Shown piece after piece: positions 8,839 to 18,122 of a DNA stretch of 64,000 nucleotides (position 1 is the first letter of the stretch; each line of letters starts with the position of its first letter). The notes below the pieces were generated by a model, which was not told the DNA's origin, did not search any database, and was given only the letters and a program-made list of their open reading frames with translations. Source of the stretch: Blastochloris viridis. GTDB taxonomy: Bacteria; Pseudomonadota; Alphaproteobacteria; Rhizobiales; Xanthobacteraceae. The translations under genes and the position numbers were made by a program. The stretch lies in NCBI RefSeq assembly GCF_001402875.1, contig NZ_CP012946.1, positions 2,024,001 through 2,088,000 of the forward strand, in the 5' to 3' direction.

Positions 8839-9345
8839 TCACGCCGCGGCGACGTCGTCTTCTCGCGTGGATGAGGCGATCATCGCTGACGGACCTGCGG
8901 CGTTCACCTGGGCGATTTCGGTCCGCAGGAAGCCCGGCAGATCCTGCAGCAGCCGCTCCCAGATCTCCATTTGCGTGAGGACGTAGCCCGGCAGGACACC
9001 GCCCGCGACCGAAACGTCCTGGGTCAGGACGAGAAAACCGCCGTGCAGGTGAAGCCGGGCGTAGCGGCGGCTGTTGTTCCAGGCGTTCGGCACGGCCGCA
9101 TCGAGCGTGCCTTCCACCTTCAGTGCCGCGTGACAACTGAAATCGAGCACCGCATCGCTCGGAGCCAGCGCCAGCGAGCCCACTCGAATCTCGAACGCCA
9201 GACCGCCAGTTGCCGAACGCAGCAGCTCAACACCAGCGGCGTCGGTCGCACGTTCGACGCGATAGCCGCGGCTCTGCAGCAATTCGGTCAAGCTAGACAG
9301 CGTGACCGAACGGATCACTTCGCCGTCGTTCGATATGGCGTTCAT
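8839..9345 (-). CDS. YbjN-like / secretion-chaperone-fold protein
   Basis: 168 residues, no signal peptide. The pattern SVTLSSLTELLQSRGYRVER, then GLAFEIRVGS, a FSCHAALK strand and NNSRRYARLHLHGGFLVLTQD, is typical of the YbjN fold (related to type III secretion chaperones). The C-terminal tail is Ala-rich. It is probably cytoplasmic and acts on or with another product of the operon. The gene lies 30 bp downstream of the PpiC-type isomerase gene. Function is inferred only from fold resemblance. Confidence 0.6.
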   Translation of the reverse strand: MNAISNDGEVIRSVTLSSLTELLQSRGYRVERATDAAGVELLRSATGGLAFEIRVGSLALAPSDAVLDFSCHAALKVEGTLDAAVPNAWNNSRRYARLHLHGGFLVLTQDVSVAGGVLPGYVLTQMEIWERLLQDLPGFLRTEIAQVNAAGPSAMIASSTREDDVAAA

Positions 9346-9375
9346 GGTCGGATCACTTTCCTGTAAGGTGCCGGC

Positions 9376-10368
9376 TCAGGGCTTGGCGGGTTTTGGCAGG
9401 ACTTCACCAAGAACCTTGTTGAGTTCCAGTTCATTGATCGCTGGCGGCGACTTCTTGAGCAGCTCGCCCAAGTACGCTCGCCGCAACTGCACAGAGCGTT
9501 CATCGCGCATTCGCTTTTCGAGCTGATCGCGAACGTCCTCGAACGGCACCGGTGCCGCCGGTCGTGTGTCGGTCAGCTTGAGGATATGCCAGCCATCGTC
9601 GAGCTGCACCGGATCGGCGACGACGCCTTTCGACAAGCCGAGCAGAATGGTGCGCAGTTCTGGCCGGACTTGAGTCTCGGTGATCCAGCCTAGCGCCCCG
9701 CCGCCCTCGGCGGTCCTCACGTCGCTGTCGCTCTCCGCCACAGCGGCGAAATCAGTGCCGGGCTGTTTCAACTTGGCCTGGATTTCTGTCACCTTCTTGC
9801 GGGCGGTTTCCAGCACCGCCTTGTCGCTGTCGCGGGCCGCGGCGACGAAGATCTGCGAGACCTCGAAGGCGCGCGGTACCACCAGCGCCGTCTTGTTGGC
9901 CTCGTAGACCGAGCGGATGTCCGGCTCACTCGGAAACTCGGCTGGCACTTTCGCCACCGAGGCCAGATAAGTCTCGACGATCGCCGCCTCACGAACCTGT
10001 CGGAGCTGGTCCACGACCTCCGGCTTCTGGTCCCATTTCTTCGCAAGCGCTTCCTTCAGGGCGAGTTGGTTCGCCAGCATCAGGCGCACGGTCTGGCTGG
10101 CAAGGGTCGGATCGCTCGCCAGTGCGGCTTGCTCGCGTGGACCGAGGCCAGTAAACAGCGCCCGGATTTCGCTCGCCTTGACGTCGATGCCGCCGATGCG
10201 GGCGACCACGTCGCCCGCAGGTGCGAGCGGCGTCGGCGCTGCGGCGGCTTGACCCGACAGCGGTTTCGGCACTGGTGCCGGTTTCGGTGTGGTCTGAGCA
10301 AGTGCAGGGCCGGCCATCACCAGCAGCGCCGCGCTGGGTAGAAAAATACACTGAAACATGGACATCAT
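9376..10368 (-). CDS. PpiC-type (SurA-like) periplasmic peptidyl-prolyl isomerase
   Basis: 330 residues with a signal peptide (about residues 1-25, ending PALAQ), a Pro/Ala linker, a SurA/PpiD-like N-terminal helical domain (about 55-165) and one parvulin rotamase domain (about 170-275; ALGWITETQVRPELRTIL, KGVVADPVQLDDGWHILKL). It likely chaperones outer-membrane or secreted proteins, most plausibly the TpsA/TpsB pair or the porin. Its start overlaps the stop of the upstream coiled-coil gene (ATGA). As I recall, a PpiC-type isomerase also lies in the Pseudomonas aeruginosa pdt/exbB2 gene block. Confidence 0.88.
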   Translation of the reverse strand: MMSMFQCIFLPSAALLVMAGPALAQTTPKPAPVPKPLSGQAAAAPTPLAPAGDVVARIGGIDVKASEIRALFTGLGPREQAALASDPTLASQTVRLMLANQLALKEALAKKWDQKPEVVDQLRQVREAAIVETYLASVAKVPAEFPSEPDIRSVYEANKTALVVPRAFEVSQIFVAAARDSDKAVLETARKKVTEIQAKLKQPGTDFAAVAESDSDVRTAEGGGALGWITETQVRPELRTILLGLSKGVVADPVQLDDGWHILKLTDTRPAAPVPFEDVRDQLEKRMRDERSVQLRRAYLGELLKKSPPAINELELNKVLGEVLPKPAKP

Positions 10369-10955
10369 GGTTTGATCTTCTGTTCACGGATCTTGGACCT
10401 GTAATCCTGCAACATGTTTTGGACATCCACGCGACGGAGTCCGAGTACCGGCTCGCGTGCAGCAATCACATCGCCAAAATGGACATCGTCGTAGGCCTGG
10501 AGCAGTTCCCGACCGAGCTTGGCCAGCGCTTCATTCCTGGCCTCGCAGGCTTTGGTGCTGGCTCTGAACGCCTTTGATTCACTTTCGAATTTGGCGCGCT
10601 CGCCATCCTTGCTGCGGGCGACGTCGGCAGCTTCCGCATACGCCGCCTTCCAGCGCTCCAGTGTCTCGTTGCGCTCTTCCAGGCGTTGGTTGAAAGTTTC
10701 GACCGCGGTGCGATGCGCAGTCTCGACGTCCTTGAGCTGTGTGCGCAGCGCGTCGATCTGCTGCTGCATCGATTGGCGCAGGCGGTCAGCTTCGGCGACC
10801 TTGGCCTGCAATTGGGTGCGCTGATCCTCCAGCGAACGCGTTTGCGCGGTCGCGCTGCGAAGCGCCTCCCGCAGACGATCGGTTTCAGATTGTGCGTGCG
10901 CCGGGCTGGCGAATGCCAGCAGGACGACGAACGGGAGCATGATCAATCGGCGCAT
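10365..10955 (-). CDS. Periplasmic coiled-coil protein of the TPS operon
   Basis: 196 residues from the ATG at 10955. A signal peptide (residues 1-22, ending SPAHAQ) precedes a long, almost continuous coiled coil (about 25-125, rich in Arg, Gln, Glu and Leu heptads). The C-terminal part (ELLQAYDDVHFGDVIAAREP, LRRVDVQNMLQDY) is more globular. No catalytic motif is seen. It starts 2 bp after the porin stop and overlaps the isomerase gene, so it belongs to the operon. It may be a periplasmic scaffold linking inner- and outer-membrane parts. An in-frame extension to 11195 exists but lies inside the porin gene and has no start-site support. Confidence 0.8.
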   Translation of the reverse strand: MRRLIMLPFVVLLAFASPAHAQSETDRLREALRSATAQTRSLEDQRTQLQAKVAEADRLRQSMQQQIDALRTQLKDVETAHRTAVETFNQRLEERNETLERWKAAYAEAADVARSKDGERAKFESESKAFRASTKACEARNEALAKLGRELLQAYDDVHFGDVIAAREPVLGLRRVDVQNMLQDYRSKIREQKIKP

Positions 10956-10957
10956 GA

Positions 10958-12784
10958 TCAAAACTTCGCGTTGAGATCGATCTGGAGAACGTCGACGGCG
11001 TAGGGATAATCGGCAATCGAATTTGCGCTCAGCCACCGCATCGAAGCGGAAATGTTGTCCGCAAGCCCAAGACTGGCGCCGATGAAATAGCCTTTGAGGT
11101 TGGTGCCGCCGAGACCGAAGTCCGAGTCGGTGAAGGCGTCGACGGTCGCGTCGGATTCGACGTACTTGTAGCCGGCATGGACGCTCCAGTCCCACAACTG
11201 CTTGATCTCGGGATGGCCGACGGTGACACGCCCGAACCAGCCGGTATCGCCGCCCTCATATCCGCCATCGGCGATCTTCGTTCCCGACGAGTTGTATACG
11301 TCCGGGCCAAAGTTGTTGACCGCGACGCCTGCCACCGCCGCCCTGTCGAAGGCAGTGTTCTTGACGAATTCGCCGTCGAATAGGACGTGAACGGGATCGA
11401 AGTGCGACAGGTCGAGCCGCGCCGACACCACCACCGGGCGGAACTCGCTGGCGAGTCCGAAATACTGATACTGGCTCGCCGGCGAGATCAGCGACGGATC
11501 CGGATCGCGCAGAGCCATGTAGGTGTTGCCCTTTTGCGCGAAGGACGGTCGGTAAAGGTCGGTGTCGCAGGTCATCTTGGCGTTCGAGGTGTCGCACGGG
11601 CTCGACAGCTTTCCCTGCACGCCGCTGAAATTGTAGAACGCGCCCGCGAGTGTGAAGGACCAGTGATCGGCCAGTATGGTCGACAGACCGATCTGCCCAC
11701 CCTGAAGCCATTTGTCGTTGCTCTTGACCTTGACGCTGTCCGTGCCGGTCGCGTTCGACTCATAATCGAGGCCGGCATTGAGCGAGGTGTTGAAGATCGG
11801 GAACACGCCGGCGCTGAGGAACGCGGCCAGGCCGGGCGCGATTTCACCCTTTGCCTTGAGCGCCGCACCGTCAAAGCCGAGATCTTTGTTCCAGACCATG
11901 TCGCCTGCGGTCCAGAACGGATTGTCAAACCGTCCCGCGCTAACGGCGATCTCCTGAACCGGCTGGTAGCGCAAATACGCACGATCGAGCCAGAGTGAAT
12001 ACTTGCTGAAGTTGCCGCCTGAGCCGCCAAGCGTCTGATTGGTGGAGACCGGCGAGTTGCTGTCTCCGGTCGCAATCCGCATTCCGGCGGAGAAATCCTC
12101 GTTCAGATCAGCATCGAGACCCAGCCGGGCCCTAAGCCGGAACCGCTCGCGGTCCTCTGTCCCGTTGTAGGTCGAAATCCAAGGATTTCCGACGCTGAAG
12201 ATGTCATAGGCGCTGCCGATGTTGACCGCGTTGAAGTCGTAGCCATTGTAACCGCCGTCGGGAAAAAACTGCCCCTCGTAGCGCGTGCGCAAATCGCCAT
12301 AGAACCGAATGCGCGAGGCCCATTCGGGATATTTGCCAGGCGAGGCCCAACCCTCCGCCCTGGCCTGCTGCATCACCTCGCGCCGCAGATCCTCACGGAG
12401 CTGTTTCTTCACCACTTCGGGAACATAGGTGACGCGCTTGGTGCCCGGGGGCGAGGCCGCCGCGGCGGCTGCGGTCGCGGTCTTCGCCGCCTCGTCGGCC
12501 TTGGTGTTGGCGTCTTTCGCGGCTTGGCGCGCGACATAGGCCTCGTCCTCGGCCTGCTTGATCAGCGCCTGGGCCTGCTCCTCGGTCAGCACGCCCTGTT
12601 TGACCAGCGCATTCACCAGATTGACGGTCACGCTCGGGCTCGTCGGCCTCGCGTTCGACACCTCGGGGCGCTTCGGAGCGGCGCTTCCGTCCTGGGCAAC
12701 GGCGGGGGCTGCTGCGACCAAGGCGCCGATGGCGACCGCGAGCACAGACATCTGCCGCCCTTCGTTTCGTGTAATCCGGAACAT
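10958..12784 (-). CDS. Putative outer-membrane porin (Porin_5-like)
   Basis: 608 residues. It has a signal peptide (MFRITRN... to about residue 31, ending AAPAVAQ), then a helical N-terminal part containing VNALVKQGVLTEEQAQALI, a coiled Ala/Lys stretch (EEAYVARQAAKDANTKADEA-like) and a long beta-barrel (about residue 130 to the end). The barrel contains aromatic-rich strands such as SRIRFYGDLRTRYEGQFFPD and ends in F (QIDLNAKF), a barrel-assembly signal. It lies within the TPS/ExbBD/TonB operon, 68 bp from tonB. The gene could import a substrate or serve as a partner outer-membrane channel. An upstream in-frame extension into tonB was rejected. Confidence 0.82.
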   Translation of the reverse strand: MFRITRNEGRQMSVLAVAIGALVAAAPAVAQDGSAAPKRPEVSNARPTSPSVTVNLVNALVKQGVLTEEQAQALIKQAEDEAYVARQAAKDANTKADEAAKTATAAAAAASPPGTKRVTYVPEVVKKQLREDLRREVMQQARAEGWASPGKYPEWASRIRFYGDLRTRYEGQFFPDGGYNGYDFNAVNIGSAYDIFSVGNPWISTYNGTEDRERFRLRARLGLDADLNEDFSAGMRIATGDSNSPVSTNQTLGGSGGNFSKYSLWLDRAYLRYQPVQEIAVSAGRFDNPFWTAGDMVWNKDLGFDGAALKAKGEIAPGLAAFLSAGVFPIFNTSLNAGLDYESNATGTDSVKVKSNDKWLQGGQIGLSTILADHWSFTLAGAFYNFSGVQGKLSSPCDTSNAKMTCDTDLYRPSFAQKGNTYMALRDPDPSLISPASQYQYFGLASEFRPVVVSARLDLSHFDPVHVLFDGEFVKNTAFDRAAVAGVAVNNFGPDVYNSSGTKIADGGYEGGDTGWFGRVTVGHPEIKQLWDWSVHAGYKYVESDATVDAFTDSDFGLGGTNLKGYFIGASLGLADNISASMRWLSANSIADYPYAVDVLQIDLNAKF

Positions 12785-12852
12785 CGCTCTCCAGCCCTTC
12801 ACAAAATGCGTGTCTTGACGTGCTCGTCGGTTGGTGACTTTGAATTCGTCAG

Positions 12853-13545
12853 TTAGGCCGGCCGGCGTGCGGTGATACGCGTGACCATCGGCATCGGCAT
12901 GTCTGGCGGCGGCGGCTCGCGCAGCACGATGCCGGCCAGCACCTCGTTGCGGATCGCGTTGTCGATCTCGGGGTTGCCGCTCGACGACGCCAGCACGATG
13001 CGGCTGATACGCCCCGAGCTGTCGGCCCACACCCGCACCTGGACCTGCATCACCGCGTTGCGGGTTTTCGGATTTGAGCGCAGCGCAGCTTCAAGCTGGC
13101 CTTGCACCATGCTGGCGTATCGCCCCCAGCGGCTGCCGCCGCCACCGCCGCCGGTCATCGGACGACCGCCGACTTTGGCCGCCATGTCGCCCGGCCCCTT
13201 GGCGTCAGCATCGAGCGCCGGCGGACCCGGCGGCTCGTCGGCCTTGGTATCGTCGTTTGGCACCTCGTCCTTTGGCTGCTCGACGACCTTGTCTTCCTTG
13301 AACTCCTGCTCCGTGACCTTGGGCTGCTCCACCATCTGTGCTTCAGGCGGAGGCTGAACTTCCGGCGGAGGTGGCGGTGGCGGAATGGTGACGACCATGA
13401 ACTCCTGGACACGCCGCGGCGGCTCCTGTTCACCACCGGTCAGCAGCAGCACGCTGCCGCCGATCAGGCCGAGCACGACCACCGCACCCGCGCCGAAGAC
13501 GACGGAGCGTCGTCTCGAATCCCGTGAGTCACGTTTGTTGACCAT
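12853..13545 (-). CDS. tonB: Energy transducer TonB
   Basis: 230 residues from the ATG at 13545. An alternative GTG at 13557 overlaps the exbD stop. One transmembrane anchor (about residues 15-36), a Pro/Glu-rich spacer (IPPPPPPPEVQPPPE, then acidic/Lys stretches and a GGGGGG hinge) and a C-terminal TonB domain (about 150-228; QVRVWADSSGRISRIVLAS, PPPDMPMPMVTRI). It should couple ExbB/ExbD proton flow to an outer-membrane partner, here most likely in the TPS/porin system. The ExbB-ExbD-TonB order is intact and closely packed. Confidence 0.9.
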   Translation of the reverse strand: MVNKRDSRDSRRRSVVFGAGAVVVLGLIGGSVLLLTGGEQEPPRRVQEFMVVTIPPPPPPPEVQPPPEAQMVEQPKVTEQEFKEDKVVEQPKDEVPNDDTKADEPPGPPALDADAKGPGDMAAKVGGRPMTGGGGGGSRWGRYASMVQGQLEAALRSNPKTRNAVMQVQVRVWADSSGRISRIVLASSSGNPEIDNAIRNEVLAGIVLREPPPPDMPMPMVTRITARRPA

Positions 13546-13553
13546 GGCTTCGA

Positions 13554-13961
13554 TCACATCACGAGGGGCTTGGTGGCCATCCCGACCTGGGTGATGCCGA
13601 TCCGGCCGAGCAGATCCAGAACGTCGATCACGTTCTGGTATTGGGTCTGGCTGTCGCCGCGCAGCACCACCGGAAACTCCGGGGTCAACGCCTTTTGCTG
13701 GTTCAGCCGCTGTTCGAGCTCGGCAAGCGTCACCGGGATAGTGTCGAGGAAGATCCGCCCCTCATTGGTGACCGTGATCGCCTTGGTGGTCTGCTGCGCC
13801 AGGCTCGGCGCGGCGGAGGCTTTGGGCAGGTTGACCTTCATGCCCTGCACGGTCGCGGTCGTCATGATGATAAAGATCACGAGCAGCACGTAGGCGAGGT
13901 CCAACATCGGCGTGATGTTGATCTCGTCGTAGGGTTTAGCTTCATCCTGGAGCTTCATCAC
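13554..13961 (-). CDS. exbD: Biopolymer transporter ExbD
   Basis: 135 residues, the usual length. A short cytoplasmic N-terminus (DEINITPMLD) leads into a single transmembrane helix (about residues 19-38). The helix carries the conserved Asp21, the proton-translocating residue of the family. A periplasmic ExbD/TolR domain follows (about 45-132). It forms the proton channel with the ExbB-like fusion encoded directly upstream (adjacent, no gap) and energises TonB encoded directly downstream. Confidence 0.93.
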   Translation of the reverse strand: MMKLQDEAKPYDEINITPMLDLAYVLLVIFIIMTTATVQGMKVNLPKASAAPSLAQQTTKAITVTNEGRIFLDTIPVTLAELEQRLNQQKALTPEFPVVLRGDSQTQYQNVIDVLDLLGRIGITQVGMATKPLVM

Positions 13962-16010
13962 TCACTCCGCAGCGATCTGCTTAGAGGCGTGATCCGAGCC
14001 GTCGACGCGATAGACCTCAGCCGTTTTCGTGACGAACTCGTCGACGAAAACCTGCATATCGGCGGTGAGGTTGCGGATCTTGACGGTGAGATAATTGTAG
14101 CCAAACAGCGCGGGGATCGCGACGGCAAGACCCGCGACGGTCGCCACAAGAGCGGCGGCAATGCCCGGCGCGATGGCATTGACGTTGACGTCGCCGGAGG
14201 CGGCGATCGCCGCAAACGTGATCATAACGCCGACCACGGTGCCAAGCAGGCCAAGAAACGGCCCGCCCGAAATGGCGATGGTCAGCAACACCATGAGGTG
14301 GTTGAGGCGCTGTGTTTCCCGCACCAAGCTGCCATCGAGCGCCGCACGGATCGAGGCGATCGCCGCGCCTTTAAGGCGGCGCTTCTCCTCACCCCTGAAA
14401 CGGTGCTTCAGCTCGGCGGCGCCGACATGGTAGAGGCGATAGAGCGAGGCGTGGCGCATCATCCCGGCGTCGCGCTCCGGGATGCGATCGCCGAGGGGTG
14501 CCGCCTCCTCGTCAGCATCGCCCGCATCGAGCGCCGTCAGATCCGCCGACATCTCGCGGAAACGTTCCATGAAGCGCGCATTGGCTTTGGCCTGACGGCT
14601 GAGGTAGAAGGTCTTGTCGATCATCACCACCCAACTGATGACCGCCATCACCATCAGGATGCCGATGATGACCCAGCCATCGAATGTCACCGACTTCAGG
14701 ATGATCGCGAAGTAGCCGCTGAGCCAGCTCGCGGTCTCCTCGTCGATGCTGAATGCGAGGAGCTTGCCGACCTCGGCGCCCTGCCCGACCGCCTGTACCC
14801 GGACGTAACCGGCCGACCGGGCAATTTTCGAAATCTGCAGCTCGTCGACCTCGCCGGCAAAGCCAACCATCGCAACAGGCGCGGCGATGGGAGCGGGCGC
14901 GGCGGTGACCGCGGCCGGAGCTGCTGCCACGTTTGCCGCGTCGGCGGATGCGGCCGGAGCAGCGGCACCGTCGGGTGCTGCCTCTGCGGGGGCGGACACG
15001 GGCACCGCCGCGGCAGGAGCGGGCCGCGCCGTATCGCCGCCCAGCAGCGCGATCGAGGCCAGCGCCGGAGTCGTCGCGGCAAGCCCGCCATAGGACTGGC
15101 CATCAACGAAGATCCCGATCTGGGATCCGGTCGAGACCACCGCGAGGTGATGCCAAGTGTTGGCCGGGACCGGTACACCCGCCACGCTGCGCTCGGAGCC
15201 ACCCTCGCGAGTGACTTCGACGAAAGCAGCGCCATTGTCGAGCCCGACCACCAAGCCGTTGCGACCATCGCGGCGGCTGTAAAGCACCGCGTTTGGCTGG
15301 GTCGCGGCCATCTTGATCCAGGCCGACCACGTGAACGGCGCACCGGCCGCGAACGCCAGCGACGGCGTGCCAGGAATGGTCAGAGGCGTGCGTCCATCCA
15401 GGCGCAGGCCAGTGCCGATCATCGCACCGTCAGCGGGCTGTCCGGCACTTTGGGCATGGTTCGCCCAGGGCGAGGAATCCTGTGCGGGCGTGCCGCGCTC
15501 GGCCAAATGATAGACCAGCAGGGCATCGGGATCGTACGTGCCCTTGGCGTCCGAAGCGGTCACGGCCTTCTTGTTGCCGTAGTAGAGCCAGATCTCGGTT
15601 TTGGCGCCGGCGGCAACATTGGGCACCTGCACCCACACCAAGGCCTCGCCGAGCAGCGAGTCGAACTTCTCAACATGATGCTTGAGCGGCGTCTTGTCAT
15701 CGCCCGCGACGAAGCGCAGATCGGCGCCGTCATCCTTGGCCGAAGCGAAGCGGAAATTGCCGACGTGAAGCCGAACCAGCACCGGCACCGTGCCGATCGG
15801 GTCATTGATGGTGGCGCCGGTCGAACTGGTGTCGAGCGTGATCTTCTTGCGCATCGACCAGTCGTCGTTCCACCATGCTCGCGCCGTATCGGGCGCCAGC
15901 ACTGCGCCGGCTGCCGCGCCAACCACCACCGCGATCACGGCGCGCGAGGCAGCCCATCGAGCGGCCGTCCGGGCGAAGCGCGCGAGATGCGCCGAGATAC
16001 CGAGTTTCAT
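13962..16010 (-). CDS. DUF2341-LamG-ExbB fusion: MotA/TolQ/ExbB proton channel with exposed sensor-like domain
   Basis: 682 residues, far larger than ordinary ExbB (about 240). In order: a signal/anchor segment (about 20-45); a DUF2341 domain beginning WWNDDWSMRKKITLD (about 46-165); a concanavalin-A/LamG-like domain (about 175-325; APFTWSAWIKM, NTWHHLAVVSTGSQIGIFVD); an Ala/Pro linker (about 330-385) and a second short LamG strand (GFAGEVDELQISKIARS). The C-terminal MotA/TolQ/ExbB channel (about 440-665) has three transmembrane segments, including the glycine-rich SGGPFLGLLGTVVGVMI. The DUF2341/LamG part should lie in the periplasm. Lectin-like domains often bind glycans or polysaccharide, so it may sense cell-wall or exported material. 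It is the presumptive partner of ExbD. Confidence 0.88.
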   Translation of the reverse strand: MKLGISAHLARFARTAARWAASRAVIAVVVGAAAGAVLAPDTARAWWNDDWSMRKKITLDTSSTGATINDPIGTVPVLVRLHVGNFRFASAKDDGADLRFVAGDDKTPLKHHVEKFDSLLGEALVWVQVPNVAAGAKTEIWLYYGNKKAVTASDAKGTYDPDALLVYHLAERGTPAQDSSPWANHAQSAGQPADGAMIGTGLRLDGRTPLTIPGTPSLAFAAGAPFTWSAWIKMAATQPNAVLYSRRDGRNGLVVGLDNGAAFVEVTREGGSERSVAGVPVPANTWHHLAVVSTGSQIGIFVDGQSYGGLAATTPALASIALLGGDTARPAPAAAVPVSAPAEAAPDGAAAPAASADAANVAAAPAAVTAAPAPIAAPVAMVGFAGEVDELQISKIARSAGYVRVQAVGQGAEVGKLLAFSIDEETASWLSGYFAIILKSVTFDGWVIIGILMVMAVISWVVMIDKTFYLSRQAKANARFMERFREMSADLTALDAGDADEEAAPLGDRIPERDAGMMRHASLYRLYHVGAAELKHRFRGEEKRRLKGAAIASIRAALDGSLVRETQRLNHLMVLLTIAISGGPFLGLLGTVVGVMITFAAIAASGDVNVNAIAPGIAAALVATVAGLAVAIPALFGYNYLTVKIRNLTADMQVFVDEFVTKTAEVYRVDGSDHASKQIAAE

Positions 16011-16023
16011 GCGTGCGGTTCCT

Positions 16024-17781
16024 TTAGAATTCGCCCCAGAAGCGGAACAGCACGCGGGCGTGGTTCGCTTTGGTGGAGGCCTGTTCGATCAACGGAATCG
16101 CGTAGGCGACCTGGCCGTTGAAATAGTCGAGCGCGCGAAAGCGGGTACCGAAGCCGTAGCTGGCGAGATCGAACTTGTCGTCCTGCTCAGGCAACGGCTC
16201 GTAGATGGCGGTGACGCCGCGGTCGCCGAACGCGAACAGCCGCATCTCATTGAAGAGCTGGATTTGCGGCCCGTCTGCTGGCGTCTCCGGCTTGAACGTG
16301 TCGCGGAACAGCGCCACCAGATCCGGACTGCGCAGCTCGATCGTGCCGGCGGCGCCATAATCTCCGACGGTCTCGGATTCGAGATAGCCCCGTACGGTGT
16401 CGAGCCCACCAACGCTGAACTGCTCGCTGGAGACCAGCGGCTGGTCGCTGGCCTGTCCCTGAGCCTTTCCGAAAAGTTGGAAGCCGTGCGGCAATTCCAC
16501 GGTCTGTGACAGGTCAGCCTTGAGCACCGAGAAATTCCCGGTCGCCTTGTAGCGCTTGTTGTCAAAATCGAGCGGATCGCTGCCGAGGCCTCGCACGCCA
16601 TGGATCAGGCCGGCGCCGAACTGCGTGAGTGAACCTTCACCCTGCCACGTCGCATTGTAATTGATCGACAGCGGATAATAGGTCACGGGCGTCGAGGAAC
16701 TTGCGGCATCAAGCTCCACCGATTGATCGAAGTGCTTATAGTCAACGCCCGCCGAAACGGTGTGAAAAAATCCGTCGAGCCCCGGCAGCGTCGCGATGGC
16801 CCGGGTGCCGATGATCTGGCCCGGACCAACCACGTTGATGCCGCCGACTGTCGCGACGCTGCTCTTGGAGTCGACGCCATAGACGAGAATGTTGACCCGG
16901 TCTTCGTCGTAAGGGCGCCACAGATAGGAGCCGGACCACACCTCGACCTGATCGCGCGCCTGCGGCGCCATCTGGTAACTGACATTGAGTGAATGGCCGA
17001 GCTGCCACAGGTTATCGTAATGGATCGTCGAAACCAGTCGCAGATCCTTGGTGTTCGGGCTGTTCCGATTGTTCAGCTCGACACTGGCATGCAGCGGGAA
17101 CTTGTCCTCGACATTGAGGTCGATATCGACGGTTCCCGGCGTCGCGCCCGCGCGAAGCGCCGGCGTCACCCGGCGATCCGGCAATTGATTGAGGCGGACG
17201 ATGTCCTTGCTGATCTCGTTGAAGTTCGGCAGCTTGCCTTCGGCGACCGCCGGCGCGTTGTCCCTGATGTGGTTCAGATCGAAATAGCGCGAGCCGTTGA
17301 CCCGCACCTGCCCGATCCTCTGCTCTGTCACCTTGAGCACGATGACGCGGCGTTCGGGATCCTGGTCCGGAACCGCGACGCCAACAGTCTGAAACCCTCG
17401 GTCATGATAGGCTTTCTCAAGCGCGGCCCGCGCCTTCTCGACGTCGGCTGCACTCCTGTTCGGACCCAGGAACGGATACACCGCCTCCTCGACGTCGATC
17501 TGCTTGAGTTTGTCAGCGCCCTGGATTTCGAACTCGTCAATGTCGAACCGCGACGGGCGCGGCTTCGGCGGTGTTGCGGCCGCAGCTGGAGAAGCCTCTA
17601 GCTCGCCAGCCGGCTGTGCGAGGGTCGGGGTTGCCCAAAGTGAACACGCTGCGAGTGTGACGACCATTGTCACTCGAGCGCCAAACCCCGATTTTCGCAC
17701 GGCCGCCCCTGCAGCCGTATCAATCGTGAGTGCCGCCGGTCGATACGATCGACGACAGCCGGTTCCGGACACGAACGACAA
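16024..17781 (-). CDS. TpsB two-partner-secretion transporter (ShlB/FhaC/HecB family)
   Basis: 585 residues. After a long signal region (cleavage probably near PTLAQP, about residue 56) come the POTRA_2 domain (about 80-160; FDIDEFEIQGADKLKQIDVE), a second POTRA-like part (about 160-230) and a ShlB-type 16-strand barrel. The barrel contains the loop-6 motif VRGY (in LDTVRGYLESE), which is diagnostic for TpsB/Omp85 transporters. It ends in F (LFRFWGEF). It would recognise the TPS domain of the giant TpsA at 21862-35772 and export it. It heads an operon of about ten genes running to 7940. The gene starts 607 bp from fecR, so it probably has its own promoter. Confidence 0.9.
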   Translation of the reverse strand: MSFVSGTGCRRSYRPAALTIDTAAGAAVRKSGFGARVTMVVTLAACSLWATPTLAQPAGELEASPAAAATPPKPRPSRFDIDEFEIQGADKLKQIDVEEAVYPFLGPNRSAADVEKARAALEKAYHDRGFQTVGVAVPDQDPERRVIVLKVTEQRIGQVRVNGSRYFDLNHIRDNAPAVAEGKLPNFNEISKDIVRLNQLPDRRVTPALRAGATPGTVDIDLNVEDKFPLHASVELNNRNSPNTKDLRLVSTIHYDNLWQLGHSLNVSYQMAPQARDQVEVWSGSYLWRPYDEDRVNILVYGVDSKSSVATVGGINVVGPGQIIGTRAIATLPGLDGFFHTVSAGVDYKHFDQSVELDAASSSTPVTYYPLSINYNATWQGEGSLTQFGAGLIHGVRGLGSDPLDFDNKRYKATGNFSVLKADLSQTVELPHGFQLFGKAQGQASDQPLVSSEQFSVGGLDTVRGYLESETVGDYGAAGTIELRSPDLVALFRDTFKPETPADGPQIQLFNEMRLFAFGDRGVTAIYEPLPEQDDKFDLASYGFGTRFRALDYFNGQVAYAIPLIEQASTKANHARVLFRFWGEF

Positions 17782-18071
17782 AGAACACCTCCCGCCCCAA
17801 CGCGCCTGAAGCTGCGTTCGGTTCGAACCTTCCGATTCCTAGACGGCGGGAGATGGGGAGTTGCGAAATCGTAAATCACTGTTTGGCGTCGCAGGCACGC
17901 CAATGGCCGCGGCGGAATGTCCTGCTCGAATGCTGGGATGTGACGGCGGATCGGGACGATCGCTTCCGCCAGAAAACGACCAGCCGCGAAACTTCGTGTC
18001 ATGCCAAGAGTCCCGGATGCTGGCGCCTGGGGCCGTTGACACTCGCGGATTTTCGTTTCGGAACTGAACGA

Positions 18072-18122
18072 CCCTCGCCTGGAGGGCGAGGGGTTCGGAG
18101 GAAGTCGACCAAGGTCGACTTC
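18072..18122. repeat. Two adjacent perfect palindromes (extragenic repeat)
   Basis: CCCTCGCC at 18072-18079 pairs with GGCGAGGG at 18085-18092. GAAGTCGACC at 18101-18110 pairs perfectly with GGTCGACTTC at 18113-18122 around an AA loop. There is no T-run on either strand, so a repeat or binding site is as likely as a terminator. Confidence 0.7.

Noticed and set aside
13641..16121. Long plus-strand open frame opposite exbD and the ExbB fusion
   Set aside because: Composition of Arg/His/Asp/Gly typical of antisense reading of GC-rich genes; the minus strand carries clear domains.
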